39,308 bases of DNA. Origin: DASSKO01 sp035690425. Its GTDB lineage: Bacteria > Actinomycetota > Actinomycetes > Propionibacteriales > Nocardioidaceae. Of the stretch, positions 1-8,156 are shown piece after piece; the first letter of the stretch is position 1; every line of letters starts with the position of its first letter. The DNA lies in NCBI GenBank assembly GCA_035690425.1, contig DASSKO010000044.1, forward strand, positions 1 through 39,308, written 5' to 3'. The notes under the pieces were generated by a model. That model was given only the letters and a program-made list of their open reading frames with translations, was not told where the DNA came from and made no database searches. The translations under genes were made by a program, and so were the position numbers.

Positions 1-1134
1 CGCGATCCGGCTCAGCTCGTCGGCGCTTGCCCGACCCGAAAGCACGTCCTCGTTGGCGAGCTCCGCCTCGACCACCGCGCCGAGCAGGCGTGCCCGGTCC
101 AGCGGCTGCGTTGCCTCCTCGAGAGCATGCAGCAGGGCGAGGCGGGCGGTGTCGACCCGGCCGCGGGAGAGATCCAGCAAGCCCAGCCCGGGCTGCGGGC
201 TCCGTCCAGTCCGGTTCGCCTCCCGGTAGGCCCCCTCAGCGGCCTCGAACTCGCCACGCAACCGGCGCAGCTCACCGATCTCGTAGTAGGCCATGCCGAC
301 CGCAGGGTGGGCCGGTGGCGTGCCCAGCCGTTCACAGGCCCGCAGCGCCTCGTTCAGCGCCTCCTCCCACTGGCCGTGCACTCGCAGCACCTCGGCCCGA
401 TAGATCGAGCACTGCCCGCGATAGGGCACCAGCTCGGGTTGAGTGGCACACCAGCGCGTCATGGCCTCGGTCCACTCCTGGGATCGTCGTACGTCGAACG
501 CGTCGCGGCAGGTCTCGATAACCGCGCAGAAGACGATGCCGGCCACGGTCGCACCGACCTCTCCTGCGGTGATCGCGACCATGGCCTCGTCGAGGAGGGC
601 CAGCCCTCGCGACGTCTCGCCGCCCTGCACGAGAGCCTGCCCCTGCCCTAGCCGGGCGAGCGCCAGCAGGTCCGGGTCGGTGAAGCGGTGCGCCAGCTCG
701 ATCACCTGGCTGAACAGCGAGTACGCCGCTGCGAAGTCACCGCTCCCCATGGCCTGGAGACCCGAAGGCACCAGCAGGTAACCGTGCACCGCGGTCTGGT
801 CCGTTACGTCCTCGAGCACGCGGTGGGCGCGTCCGATCCACGCGCCACCTCGGGCGGTCTCTCCGCGCAGGAACAGCCCGAGCCCCAGCCAGAAGGCGCA
901 GCGAGCGGCGTGGGCGGCGTCCCCGCGGTGGAGGCATTCCTCGTGCGCGCGGGCCCAGAGGTCGTCGGCCTCGGCGTCGTGCCCGATCAGGTAGGTGGCG
1001 GTCGCCCAGCTCGAGAGGTCCCCGGGGGCCAGCGCCTGATCGCGGTCCGCCTCGGTCCACAGGGTGTAGGCCTCGCCCCAGGCCGAGCGGCCGAAGGCCC
1101 CTCGTGCCCGATCCACGGTCGCGTCGGTCGTCAC
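1..1134 (-). CDS. TPR-type regulator, LuxR-family-like (3' end outside window)
   Basis: This frame is open from a GTG at 1134 to the window edge (378 codons). I chose the GTG because a GGAGG lies 5 bases upstream and the protein then starts VTTDATVDRARGAFG. The visible part is a run of helical tetratricopeptide-like repeats rich in Ala, Leu and Glu, with segments such as RCAFWLGLGLFLRGE, LALARLGQGQALVQGGE and GMAYYEIGELRRLRGE. From memory this matches a common actinobacterial family in which the repeat region precedes a C-terminal LuxR-type helix-turn-helix. That DNA-binding part would lie beyond position 1 and is not visible, so the regulator call is inference from the family. No partner gene is visible upstream on this strand. 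The repeat nature is clear; the ligand and regulated genes are unknown. Confidence 0.75.
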   Translation of the reverse strand, partial: MTTDATVDRARGAFGRSAWGEAYTLWTEADRDQALAPGDLSSWATATYLIGHDAEADDLWARAHEECLHRGDAAHAARCAFWLGLGLFLRGETARGGAWIGRAHRVLEDVTDQTAVHGYLLVPSGLQAMGSGDFAAAYSLFSQVIELAHRFTDPDLLALARLGQGQALVQGGETSRGLALLDEAMVAITAGEVGATVAGIVFCAVIETCRDAFDVRRSQEWTEAMTRWCATQPELVPYRGQCSIYRAEVLRVHGQWEEALNEALRACERLGTPPAHPAVGMAYYEIGELRRLRGEFEAAEGAYREANRTGRSPQPGLGLLDLSRGRVDTARLALLHALEEATQPLDRARLLGAVVEAELANEDVLSGRASADELSRIA

Positions 1135-1198
1135 GGCATCCTCCAGCGTTGCCCCGGGAGCCTCCCCGTGGGCTTCCTTCCACCGTCGCCGCGCACCG

Positions 1199-1626
1199 TT
1201 GGCCGGTCAAGGTCCACGTGCATGTGACCCGAACATTCTGAAGACGCTGGAGCATCCTCCGGCGTCCTCCCGGACGAAGTGGCTGACGTCGAGACGGGGT
1301 TGGTGGTTGGGACGACTGCGCGACTCGCCCGAGGCCCCTCCGCCGAAGGACTTCGACCCACTGACCGCCGGCACGAAGGACCTCGTCAGGTACGGGCTCC
1401 CCCAGCGACCCGACCACAGACCCAGCCACGACTGGCCGGGCTGTGGGAGCAGCAGGCGCGCCGATACCGCAACTTCGACCACTTGCAGGCACAGGTGCAT
1501 GGGCCCGTGGTGAAGGAGCCGGGGGTCGCGCCCCAGGCACTGGGTCTGGAACCCACCGAACACTGCGGCTACACGAGGACGGTCCGGCTCAGCGACTTCG
1601 CCTTCAAGACCGTGCATGCCGGCTGA
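1199..1626 (+). pseudogene. Frameshifted fragment, G1-peptidase/lectin-like protein
   Basis: Two reading frames join into one recognisable piece. Frame one (about 1199-1413) reads ...PPPKDFDPLTAG...RYGLPQRPD. The next frame continues with TQPRLAGLWEQQARRYRNFDHLQ and stops at 1626. Adding one C near 1414, giving RPDPQTQPRLAGLWE, restores continuity. The 'F(D/N)PLTA...RYG.P.RPD...LWE' signature is, from memory, the N-terminus of actinobacterial proteins related to the eqolisin (G1) glutamic peptidase / concanavalin-like fold. The catalytic part is absent because the frame ends soon after. No convincing start or ribosome-binding site is present. I read it as a broken remnant; a base-call error could explain the frameshift but not the missing C-terminus. 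Confidence 0.5.
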
Positions 1627-1702
1627 CGGACGCCGCCCAGCAGTCGAAGCGGCTCATGCTGGGCGACGGCGAGCCCGTCGATGGTCGGGCCCAAGCGACG
1701 AA

Positions 1703-1733
1703 GAATGGAAAGGAGTGCCGCTCCCTTCCATTC
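1703..1733. promoter_or_regulatory. Hairpin upstream of the helicase gene
   Basis: GAATGGAA (1703-1710) and TTCCATTC (1726-1733) are perfect inverted arms. GGAG/CTCC extends the inner stem around a TGCCG loop, with one A/C mismatch. No T-run follows, so it may be a terminator, an operator or an RNA structure. It lies 19 bp upstream of the RAE-like element. Confidence 0.45.
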
Positions 1734-1752
1734 TCAACGTATAGCGCACCTA

Positions 1753-1772
1753 GGGGCTTGTGGCAAGACCCC
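1753..1772 (+). promoter_or_regulatory. Rifamycin-associated element (RAE)-like inverted repeat
   Basis: GGGGCTTGTGGCAAGACCCC is a near-palindrome with half-sites GGGGCTTG and CAAG(A)CCCC. It closely resembles, from memory, the rifamycin-associated element found upstream of rifamycin-inducible resistance genes in actinomycetes, including helR and rifamycin phosphotransferase genes. It starts 130 bp before the GTG of the downstream HelD/HelR-type gene. The sequence is observed; identity as a working RAE is inference from family knowledge. Confidence 0.7.
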
Positions 1773-1790
1773 TGTCAGGCGGCAGAATCG

Positions 1791-1818
1791 CCGCCCGTAG
1801 CCAGACACCTACGGGCGG
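1791..1818 (+). promoter_or_regulatory. Leader stem-loop between the RAE-like element and helR
   Basis: CCGCCCGTAG (1791-1800) and CTACGGGCGG (1809-1818) form a perfect 10-bp stem with an 8-base loop (CCAGACAC). It lies in the presumed 5' leader, 64 bases before the start codon. There is no U-tract, so a Rho-independent terminator is not indicated. It could be a dyad operator or an mRNA structure. Confidence 0.5.
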
Positions 1819-1882
1819 GGAGCTGTGAGATGCCGGTGTTGTTCTCGACGTACGACGCTGCTGCTCGATCGGAGCTGACGAC

Positions 1883-4048
1883 GTGGACCCGGTGACCACC
1901 AGCGCATTTGCACTGACCGGCCATCTCGCGCCCAAGGCCGACCCGGCGCTGATTGCCGGCGACGAGCAGCACTTCGCTGCGATCGCGGAGAGCCTCGAGC
2001 AGTCGATTGCCGACCTGTCCGACCGTGTCGATGCCGCGCGCAAGGCGCCTGGCGGCATAGGTCAGGAGGCCATGGACCGCGACCTGGAGGTGCACCGGCT
2101 GACCGCTCGCCTGCGGGCCCTGCGTCGTTTCGGTCTGGACCTGTGCCTCGGGCACATGGTCGGCACGGACGACCCGGAGCCCGTGTACGTCGGACGACTG
2201 GGCCTCACCGATAGCGCGGGTCGCCGGCTGCTGCTCGACTGGCGGTCCCCCGCGGCTGAGCCGTTCTTCGGAGCGACCCACGCCAACCCGATGGGTCTGG
2301 CAAGTCGCCGCAGGTATCGCTGGTCCCGTGGCCGGATCAGCGACTACTGGGACGAGGTGTTCACCGCGGACGGGTTCGACGGACACGCCGCCCTCGACGA
2401 CCAGTCCGCCTTCATCGCCAGCCTGGGAAGCAGCCGGTCGCCCCGGATGCGTGACGTGCTCGGCACCATCCAGGCCGACCAGGACGCGATCATCCGCGCG
2501 GGGTCCCGCGGCGCGCTCGTCGTCGACGGCGGTCCGGGCACGGGGAAAACCGTCGTCGCCCTGCACCGCTCCGCCTACCTGCTGTATGCCGACCCGCGCC
2601 TCGGTCATCACCGGGGTGGCGTGCTGTTCGTCGGTCCGCACCAGCCTTACCTGGCCTACGTCGCCGACGTCCTGCCTAGCCTCGGGGAGGAGGGCGTGCA
2701 GACCTGCACCCTGCGAGACCTCGTCCCCGAGGGAGCGGCTGCGGCGATCGAGACCGACCCCGCGGTGGCCCTGCTGAAGTCGTCCGCCGACATGGTGACA
2801 GCGATCGAGCCGGCCGTCAGGCTCTACGAGGAGCCACCCACCGAGGGGATGGTAGTCGAGACCCACTGGTCCGACATCTGGCTCAGTGCCGACGAATGGG
2901 CGGAGGCGTTCGAGTCGCCGGACCCCGGCACCCCGCACAACGAGGCCCGCGACGAGGTCTGGGACGAGCTGCTCACGATCCTGGTCGACAAGCACGGCGA
3001 CGACGACGTCTCGCCCGACCTGCTCCGCAGGTCGCTCCGGCAGAACAGGGAACTGGTCACCACCTTCAACAAGGCATGGCCGCTGATCGAAGCGGCCGAC
3101 CTCGTCACAGACCTGTGGTCGGTGCCGGCGTACCTGCGGATGTGCGCTCCGTGGCTCGGCCCCGACGACGTACGCCGGCTGCAACGCCGAGACGCCCAGG
3201 CGTGGACGGTGTCCGACCTGCCGCTCCTGGACGCAGCGCGGCAGCGGCTCGGTGACCCCGAGGCGTCCCGACTCAGGCGTCGACACCAGGCCGCCGTCGC
3301 CGCCGAGCGCGAGCAGATGGACCGGGTCGTCGATCACCTGATCGCGTCGGACGACTCCGACATGCAGGTGATGTCGATGCTCCGCGGCCAGGACCTGCAG
3401 ACCAGCCTGGTCGACGAGACCGCGCTGCCCAGCACCGACCCGGACCTGCTCGCGGGCCCGTTCGCGCACATCGTCGTGGACGAGGCTCAGGAGCTGACCG
3501 ACGCGGAGTGGCAGATGCTGCTGCGCCGCTGCCCGTCCCGAAGCCTCACCATCGTGGGGGACCGCGCCCAGGCCCGGCACGGGTTCACCCAGACGTGGCA
3601 GGAACGGCTCGAGCGCATCGGGCTCGACAACGTCCACCTGGCCTCCCTGAGCATCAACTACCGGACGCCGGAGGAGGTCATGACCAAAGCCGAACCGGTC
3701 ATCCGAGACGTGCTCCCCGACGCCAACGTGCCGATCTCAGTCCGCAGCACCGGCGTCCCCGTCGTACACGGGTCCGTGTCGGACCTGAGCTCCATCCTCG
3801 AGACCTGGCTCGCCGAGCATGCCGACGGGATCGCCTGCGTCATCGGCACCACTGAGATCGAAGACGGCACGTTCCCAGCGACGCCCCGCGTCCGATCACT
3901 CACCCCGGCGCTGTCGAAGGGGCTCGAGTTCGACCTGGTCGTCCTCCTCGACCCGCAGGCGTTCGGCGACGGCATCGAAGCAGCCGTCGACCGCTACGTC
4001 GCGATGACTCGCGCGACCCAGCGACTCGTCATCCTCACCTGCACCTGA
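1883..4048 (+). CDS. helR: HelD/HelR-type RNA polymerase-associated ATPase
   Basis: This 721-residue protein starts at GTG 1883 with GGAG 8 bases upstream. It has the layout of the HelD family: an N-terminal coiled-coil arm (about 20-90), the family block DWRSPAAEPFF, a Walker A motif GGPGTGKT at residues 216-223, a large insertion, a Walker B-like DEAQE at 533-537, and UvrD-type C-terminal motifs ending VAMTRATQRLVILT. HelD proteins enter the RNA polymerase channels and free stalled enzyme. The HelR subgroup displaces rifamycins and gives resistance. The RAE-like element upstream favours HelR over housekeeping HelD; that assignment is inference. The gene is monocistronic, with a TetR gene downstream under its own promoter. 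No strong terminator follows. Length and motifs look intact. Confidence 0.8.
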   Translation: MDPVTTSAFALTGHLAPKADPALIAGDEQHFAAIAESLEQSIADLSDRVDAARKAPGGIGQEAMDRDLEVHRLTARLRALRRFGLDLCLGHMVGTDDPEPVYVGRLGLTDSAGRRLLLDWRSPAAEPFFGATHANPMGLASRRRYRWSRGRISDYWDEVFTADGFDGHAALDDQSAFIASLGSSRSPRMRDVLGTIQADQDAIIRAGSRGALVVDGGPGTGKTVVALHRSAYLLYADPRLGHHRGGVLFVGPHQPYLAYVADVLPSLGEEGVQTCTLRDLVPEGAAAAIETDPAVALLKSSADMVTAIEPAVRLYEEPPTEGMVVETHWSDIWLSADEWAEAFESPDPGTPHNEARDEVWDELLTILVDKHGDDDVSPDLLRRSLRQNRELVTTFNKAWPLIEAADLVTDLWSVPAYLRMCAPWLGPDDVRRLQRRDAQAWTVSDLPLLDAARQRLGDPEASRLRRRHQAAVAAEREQMDRVVDHLIASDDSDMQVMSMLRGQDLQTSLVDETALPSTDPDLLAGPFAHIVVDEAQELTDAEWQMLLRRCPSRSLTIVGDRAQARHGFTQTWQERLERIGLDNVHLASLSINYRTPEEVMTKAEPVIRDVLPDANVPISVRSTGVPVVHGSVSDLSSILETWLAEHADGIACVIGTTEIEDGTFPATPRVRSLTPALSKGLEFDLVVLLDPQAFGDGIEAAVDRYVAMTRATQRLVILTCT

Positions 4049-4212
4049 GCCGACCACCCGTTGTTCGCCATGTTGGTGCGCTTCTTGGCGCGCAATCGCG
4101 GCGAACTTGCGCACCTTCGCCAACGCTCGGATCGCGGCTGATGAATGTCGTGAATCAGATGACGGCCCTTTCGGTCGCACAATGCCGGGCGTGACTCACC
4201 CCACACCGGCGA

Positions 4213-4254
4213 CCTGACCGATCGGTTGCTTCCTGACCGGTCGGTCAGGAAAAT
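4213..4254 (+). promoter_or_regulatory. TetR promoter with tandem operator palindromes
   Basis: CCTGACCGGTCGGTCAGG (4232-4249) is a palindrome of two perfect 8-bp arms around GT. A second imperfect copy, CCTGACCGATCGGTTGCT, begins at 4213, exactly 19 bp earlier. The perfect copy nearly fills the 17-bp spacer between a possible -35 (TTGCTT, 4226-4231) and -10 (GAAAAT, 4249-4254). Bound repressor would then block RNA polymerase. This is the classic form of a TetR-family autoregulatory operator. Confidence 0.65.
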
Positions 4255-4261
4255 GAGTTGT

Positions 4262-4834
4262 ATGAGTCGACCCCCGCGTGACGCGTTGCGGCGCGAGATC
4301 CTAGCCGTGGCCCAGCGTCTGTTCAGTACTCTGGGGTTTCGCGCGACGTCACTGCAGATGATCGCCGACGAGGTCGACTGCTCGAAGGCGGCGCTGCTGT
4401 ACCACTTCACCACCAAGGCCGCGATCTTTGACGCCCTCGTCGAGGGCTTGGTGGACGATTTGCAGCGCATCCTGGACGCGCTGGCCGACCTGCCCACCCG
4501 ACAGAGGCTGCCGCGACTGCTTGAGCTCTCGGTCGCTCTGGTGGTCAAGCACCGGGAGGCGCTGGCGATGCTGCGCGGTCTCGGCGACCTCGGTGAGATG
4601 AGCCCGCCGGCCGCCCGCGGCCAGGAGCTGGCCGACCGGGTCCGCGACGTCCTCGCCGCCCCGGGCGCCTCGGTGCAGCAGCGGGCCACTGCCCACATCT
4701 TCGAGCATGGTCTCCTCGGAGCCTGCCTGGGGCTGCCGGACGTCGACGATGACGAGCTCGCTGACGCTCTCCTCGGGGTCGGCGCACGCATCTTCGACAT
4801 CGACCCGCAGCGCCTCACCCGCGTGACCCTCTGA
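4262..4834 (+). CDS. TetR family transcriptional regulator
   Basis: The N-terminal helix-turn-helix reads REILAVAQRLFSTLGFRATSLQMIADEVDCSKAALLYHF-type TetR sequence at roughly residues 9-47. A helical ligand-binding domain of about 140 residues follows, giving 190 residues, normal for the family. I chose ATG 4262 (MSRPPRD) because the predicted -10 at 4249-4254 puts transcription start at about 4261, making the mRNA leaderless. ATG 4253 is the alternative. The gene lies 44 bp upstream of an MMPL exporter on the same strand. By common arrangement it represses itself and that exporter through the tandem palindromes at 4213-4249. The inducer is unknown. Confidence 0.85.
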   Translation: MSRPPRDALRREILAVAQRLFSTLGFRATSLQMIADEVDCSKAALLYHFTTKAAIFDALVEGLVDDLQRILDALADLPTRQRLPRLLELSVALVVKHREALAMLRGLGDLGEMSPPAARGQELADRVRDVLAAPGASVQQRATAHIFEHGLLGACLGLPDVDDDELADALLGVGARIFDIDPQRLTRVTL

Positions 4835-4878
4835 TTCCGCGCCGCGGAGGCGGCACCGACCACTCACCCGGAGTCCTC

Positions 4879-7089
4879 ATGGCCAACCTGCTCTACCGGA
4901 TTGGGCGCACGAGCTTCGCTCGCCGCGGCACCGTGCTTGCGACGTGGCTGTTGCTGCTCACTGCCATCACCGGTGCCGTGCTCGCCGTGGGCACCGCCCC
5001 CACGTCGAGCATCACGATTCCCGGCACCGAGTCCCAGCGTGCCCTGGACGCGCTCGAGCAAGAGTTCCCGCAGGCGGCCGGAGCATCCGGCACCATCGTC
5101 ATCCGCGCACCGCAGGGGCAGTCCGTGCTCGACCCGTCGAACCGCTCAGCCGTGCTGGCCACGGTCCAGGCGGCCAACGAGCTGCCCGGCGTGGTGGGAG
5201 CAACCAGCCCCTACGACACCCGGGCGATCAGCCGCAACGGCCGCTACGCGCTCGTCTCGGTGCAATTCGCCACCACCGCCGACCGGCTCACCGAGCACCA
5301 GCGCACCGCCTACGAGAGCCTCGGCACGCAGGCCCCCGCTGGCTGGACGATCGCCGCGGGCGGTGAGCCGCTGACGACCGTGCCGGAGGTCGGCTCCACC
5401 GAAGGGGTCGGCGTCGCGGTGGCACTGGTGGTGCTGGTGCTGACCTTCGGTTCCCTGGTCGCCGCAGGGATGACGATGGTCAACGCGCTCCTCGGCGTCG
5501 GCGCCGGCATGGCCGGCATCGCCCTACTCGGGCACGTGCTCGACATGTCCAGCACCGCCCCGGTGCTCGCCCTGATGCTGGGGCTGGCCGTCGGCATCGA
5601 CTACTCGCTGTTCATCACCTCCCGCTACCGGCACAACGTCGCGATCGGCCTGCCCCAGGCCGAGGCTGCCGGCCGGGCTGTCGGCACCGCTGGCTCGGCA
5701 GTGGTCTTCGCCGGCCTGACGGTGATCATCGCGCTGGCTGGCCTGTCGGTGGTCGGTATCCCGTTCCTCACCGTGATGGGCCTGGCTGCGGCCGGGACCG
5801 TGGCGATCGCAGTCCTGGTCGCGATCACGTTGCTGCCCGCGCTGCTCGCCTTTGCCGGGGACAAGGTGCTGTCCCGCCGCCAGCGGCAGGCCGACGGCGC
5901 CGCCGGGCATCGCGTCGACCTCGAGGACGCGGCGGTGAACCGCGGCTTTGCCTGGGGCAGGCTGATGATGCGCGCCCGGGTGCCGGTCCTCTTGACCGGC
6001 GTCGCGACCCTGGGAGTGCTCGCGCTTCCGGCTGCCGGGATGCAGCTGGCCCTCCCTGACGACGGCACCGCCCCGGCCGGTACCAGCAAACGGCAGGCCT
6101 ACGACCTGATCACCGAGGGGTTCGGGGAAGGGCACAACGGTCGCCTGGTCATGGTGGTGCACGGCACGCGCACCGACGCGGTGCAGCGGGCCGTGCAGCA
6201 GGCGACTGCGGTCGCCGGACGGACCGACGGCGTGGTCGCGGTCGCTCCGCCACAGCCCAGCCCCGACCGGCACACCAGCCTGGTCGCCGTCGTACCCGAG
6301 TCCGGGCCCAGCGACCCTGCCACCGTCGACCTGGTTGGTCAGCTGCGGGAAAATCTGGCATCGACTGCCACCGCCACCGGCACCGAGATCACCCTCACCG
6401 GCGCGACCGCAGTGGGCGTCGACGTCTCCGACAAGCTCGCGGCCGCGCTGCCCCTCTACCTCTCGATCGTCGTCGGGCTCAGCTTCATCCTGCTCACCTT
6501 GGTATTCCGGTCGCTGTTGGTGCCACTGAAGGCCACCGGCGGGTTCCTGCTCACCGTGGGCGCCACCTTCGGCGCCACGGTCGCCGTCTTCCAGTGGGGA
6601 TGGCTGGCGAACCTGGTCGGCGTCGACACCGCCGGCCCGCTGGTCAGCTTCCTGCCGATCCTGCTCATCGGCATCCTGTTCGGGCTGGCGATGGACTACG
6701 AGGTCTTCCTCGTCTCCCGCATGCGCGAGGACTTCGTGCACGGGGAAACCGCACCCGAGGCCGTCGAGTCCGGGGTCGGACACGGCTCACGGGTGGTGGT
6801 CGCGGCCGCGCTGATCATGGTCGCGGTGTTCGCAGGGTTCATCCTGGTCGACGACCCGATCGTGAAGTCGATGGGGTTCGCCCTGGCGTTCGGTGTCCTC
6901 GTCGACGCGTTCGTGGTCCGGCTTTCGCTGGTGCCCGCCGTGATGTCTCTTCTTGGCGAGCGGGCGTGGTGGCTGCCGCGCTGGCTGGACAACGCGCTAC
7001 CGAACGTGGATATCGAAGGCGAGAGCCTGCGGACCAAAGAGCCGCGGTCGACCGCCGACGTCCTCGACGAACCCCAGCCGGTCCGCTGA
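4879..7089 (+). CDS. MMPL/RND family membrane transporter
   Basis: This 736-residue protein starts at ATG 4879 with GGAG 5 bases upstream. It has the two-fold MMPL layout: an N-terminal membrane segment (about 15-40), an extracytoplasmic domain (about 40-170), a block of membrane helices with the signature GLAVGIDYSLFITSRYRHN, a cytoplasmic linker near residue 330, a second extracytoplasmic domain, and a second block with LFGLAMDYEVFLVSRMREDF. The Asp-Tyr pairs in the two membrane blocks are the conserved proton-relay positions. Such proteins export lipids or hydrophobic drugs by proton antiport. Here the TetR neighbour suggests inducible export of a toxic or hydrophobic compound rather than cell-wall lipid transport. 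The substrate cannot be read from the sequence. No truncation is seen. Confidence 0.88.
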   Translation: MANLLYRIGRTSFARRGTVLATWLLLLTAITGAVLAVGTAPTSSITIPGTESQRALDALEQEFPQAAGASGTIVIRAPQGQSVLDPSNRSAVLATVQAANELPGVVGATSPYDTRAISRNGRYALVSVQFATTADRLTEHQRTAYESLGTQAPAGWTIAAGGEPLTTVPEVGSTEGVGVAVALVVLVLTFGSLVAAGMTMVNALLGVGAGMAGIALLGHVLDMSSTAPVLALMLGLAVGIDYSLFITSRYRHNVAIGLPQAEAAGRAVGTAGSAVVFAGLTVIIALAGLSVVGIPFLTVMGLAAAGTVAIAVLVAITLLPALLAFAGDKVLSRRQRQADGAAGHRVDLEDAAVNRGFAWGRLMMRARVPVLLTGVATLGVLALPAAGMQLALPDDGTAPAGTSKRQAYDLITEGFGEGHNGRLVMVVHGTRTDAVQRAVQQATAVAGRTDGVVAVAPPQPSPDRHTSLVAVVPESGPSDPATVDLVGQLRENLASTATATGTEITLTGATAVGVDVSDKLAAALPLYLSIVVGLSFILLTLVFRSLLVPLKATGGFLLTVGATFGATVAVFQWGWLANLVGVDTAGPLVSFLPILLIGILFGLAMDYEVFLVSRMREDFVHGETAPEAVESGVGHGSRVVVAAALIMVAVFAGFILVDDPIVKSMGFALAFGVLVDAFVVRLSLVPAVMSLLGERAWWLPRWLDNALPNVDIEGESLRTKEPRSTADVLDEPQPVR

Positions 7090-7311
7090 CCAACCGCAAC
7101 CACCAGGTCGACGCGGCGACGGGCCCCCTGATCACCACCGTCGCCGCCCGCTCGGTCAGCAACGCCAACGGCAACAGATGCTTGGTGGCCGCCATCCTTC
7201 GCGTGCTGCATAGGCCATGTCCTGAGAGTCCCTGTGGTGACCGCGGCCGACCACCTCGCCGGACCATGCGCCGTCCGGAATGGATCCGCCCGTGCACACG
7301 TTGCGGCGTAC

Positions 7312-8004
7312 ATGACGACGATCGGGCTCATCGGCAGTGGAAACATCGGCAGCACCGTCGCCAAGCTAGCGGTCGATGCGGGCCACGACGTGGTCCTCAG
7401 CAACAGTCGTGGACCTGAGACCCTCGCCGACCTCGTGGACCGGCTCGGAGCGCAAGCACGAGCGGCCACTGCGGCCGAGGCCGCTGCGGCCGGCGACATC
7501 GTCGTGGTGGCAGTCCCGCTGAAGGCCTACCGTGAGGTGCCGGTGGATCCGCTGCGCGGAAAAGTCGTGATCGACACCAACAATTACTACCCGGAGCGCG
7601 ATGGGCACATCGCGGAGCTCGACGACGAATCGACGACAACCAGTGAGCTGCTGCAGGAGCATCTCTCCGAATCCCGCGTCGTGAAGGGATTCAACAACAT
7701 CTACGTCAGCCACCTCGGCAGTTTGCAGCGCCCCGCGGGTCACCCCGAGCGTTCCGTGCTCGCGATCGCTGGCGACGACGAGGCGGCCAAGCGGTCGGCG
7801 GCCGAGTTCCTCGACTCGATTGGCTACGACGCCTACGACGTCGGCCCGCTCTCCGAAGGGTGGCGCTACCAACGCGACACCGCGGCATATGTACAGCCCT
7901 ACATGGTGCCTGGCTCCGAGTACCCCACGAGGCCTGCGCGTCAGGTCACACCCGAGATGCTGAAGGAGAAGCTGGACGCAGCCGTGCGATACCGGGACAT
8001 GTGA
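7312..8004 (+). CDS. F420-dependent NADP reductase-like oxidoreductase
   Basis: The 230-residue product begins MTTIGLIGSGNIGSTVAKLA, a Rossmann dinucleotide-binding turn (GSGNIG). SNSRGP follows after the second strand, as in NADP-binding members of the F420:NADPH oxidoreductase / YqeK-type 'NAD(P)-binding' family. Further family blocks are DIVVVAVPLKAY, VIDTNNYYPERDG and VKGFNNIYVSHL. The enzyme probably transfers hydride between NADP and F420 or another small substrate; the exact partner is not determined. The N-terminus fits the family at ATG 7312, but no ribosome-binding site is visible, so a leaderless mRNA is possible. The 222 bp upstream (7090-7311) holds nothing I recognise. Downstream on the same strand is only a gene fragment. 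Confidence 0.75.
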   Translation: MTTIGLIGSGNIGSTVAKLAVDAGHDVVLSNSRGPETLADLVDRLGAQARAATAAEAAAAGDIVVVAVPLKAYREVPVDPLRGKVVIDTNNYYPERDGHIAELDDESTTTSELLQEHLSESRVVKGFNNIYVSHLGSLQRPAGHPERSVLAIAGDDEAAKRSAAEFLDSIGYDAYDVGPLSEGWRYQRDTAAYVQPYMVPGSEYPTRPARQVTPEMLKEKLDAAVRYRDM

Positions 8005-8020
8005 AGCGAGTGGGGCGCGC

Positions 8021-8085
8021 TCCTCGGAGGTCAACGACGCCTACAAGCGCGTCCTGGCCTCCACGTCCGCCACCGATTTCGGCAC
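8021..8085 (+). pseudogene. C-terminal scrap of a zinc alcohol dehydrogenase
   Basis: Reading from 8021 gives SSEVNDAYKRVLAS (8021-8062). This is near-identical in pattern to QVNEAYERVLAS at the end of the intact alcohol dehydrogenase encoded at 8868-9908. Inserting one G after 8062 continues the match as DVRHRF, against DVRYRF in the intact gene. The scrap is on the opposite strand from the intact gene and lacks everything upstream, so it is a relic of a second homologous gene rather than part of the first. Confidence 0.5.
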
Positions 8086-8156
8086 CGCCACTCTCGGCTA
8101 CCCCTCGCAGGTGACTGTCGCTCAAAATGCCCTTCCTCCGGCGAACTCGCGGTCGT

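Noticed and set aside
1775..3637. 620-codon open frame on the minus strand
   Set aside because: Antisense shadow of the HelR-type gene, caused by high third-position GC; no recognisable domain.
4049..4212. Terminator or small gene after helR (GGTGCGC...GCGCACC; short frame MLVRFLARNRGELAHLRQ)
   Set aside because: The inverted repeat has a loop of more than 25 bases and the 23-codon frame has no ribosome-binding site or family match.
5524..6783. 419-codon open frame opposite the MMPL gene
   Set aside because: Composition is His/Gln/Asp-rich and typical of antisense in GC-rich DNA; the plus strand shows a complete transporter.
7090..7311. Small minus-strand frame starting MAATKHLLPLALLTERAATV
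   Set aside because: No ribosome-binding site, no recognisable family, and it overlaps the transporter 3' end if extended.
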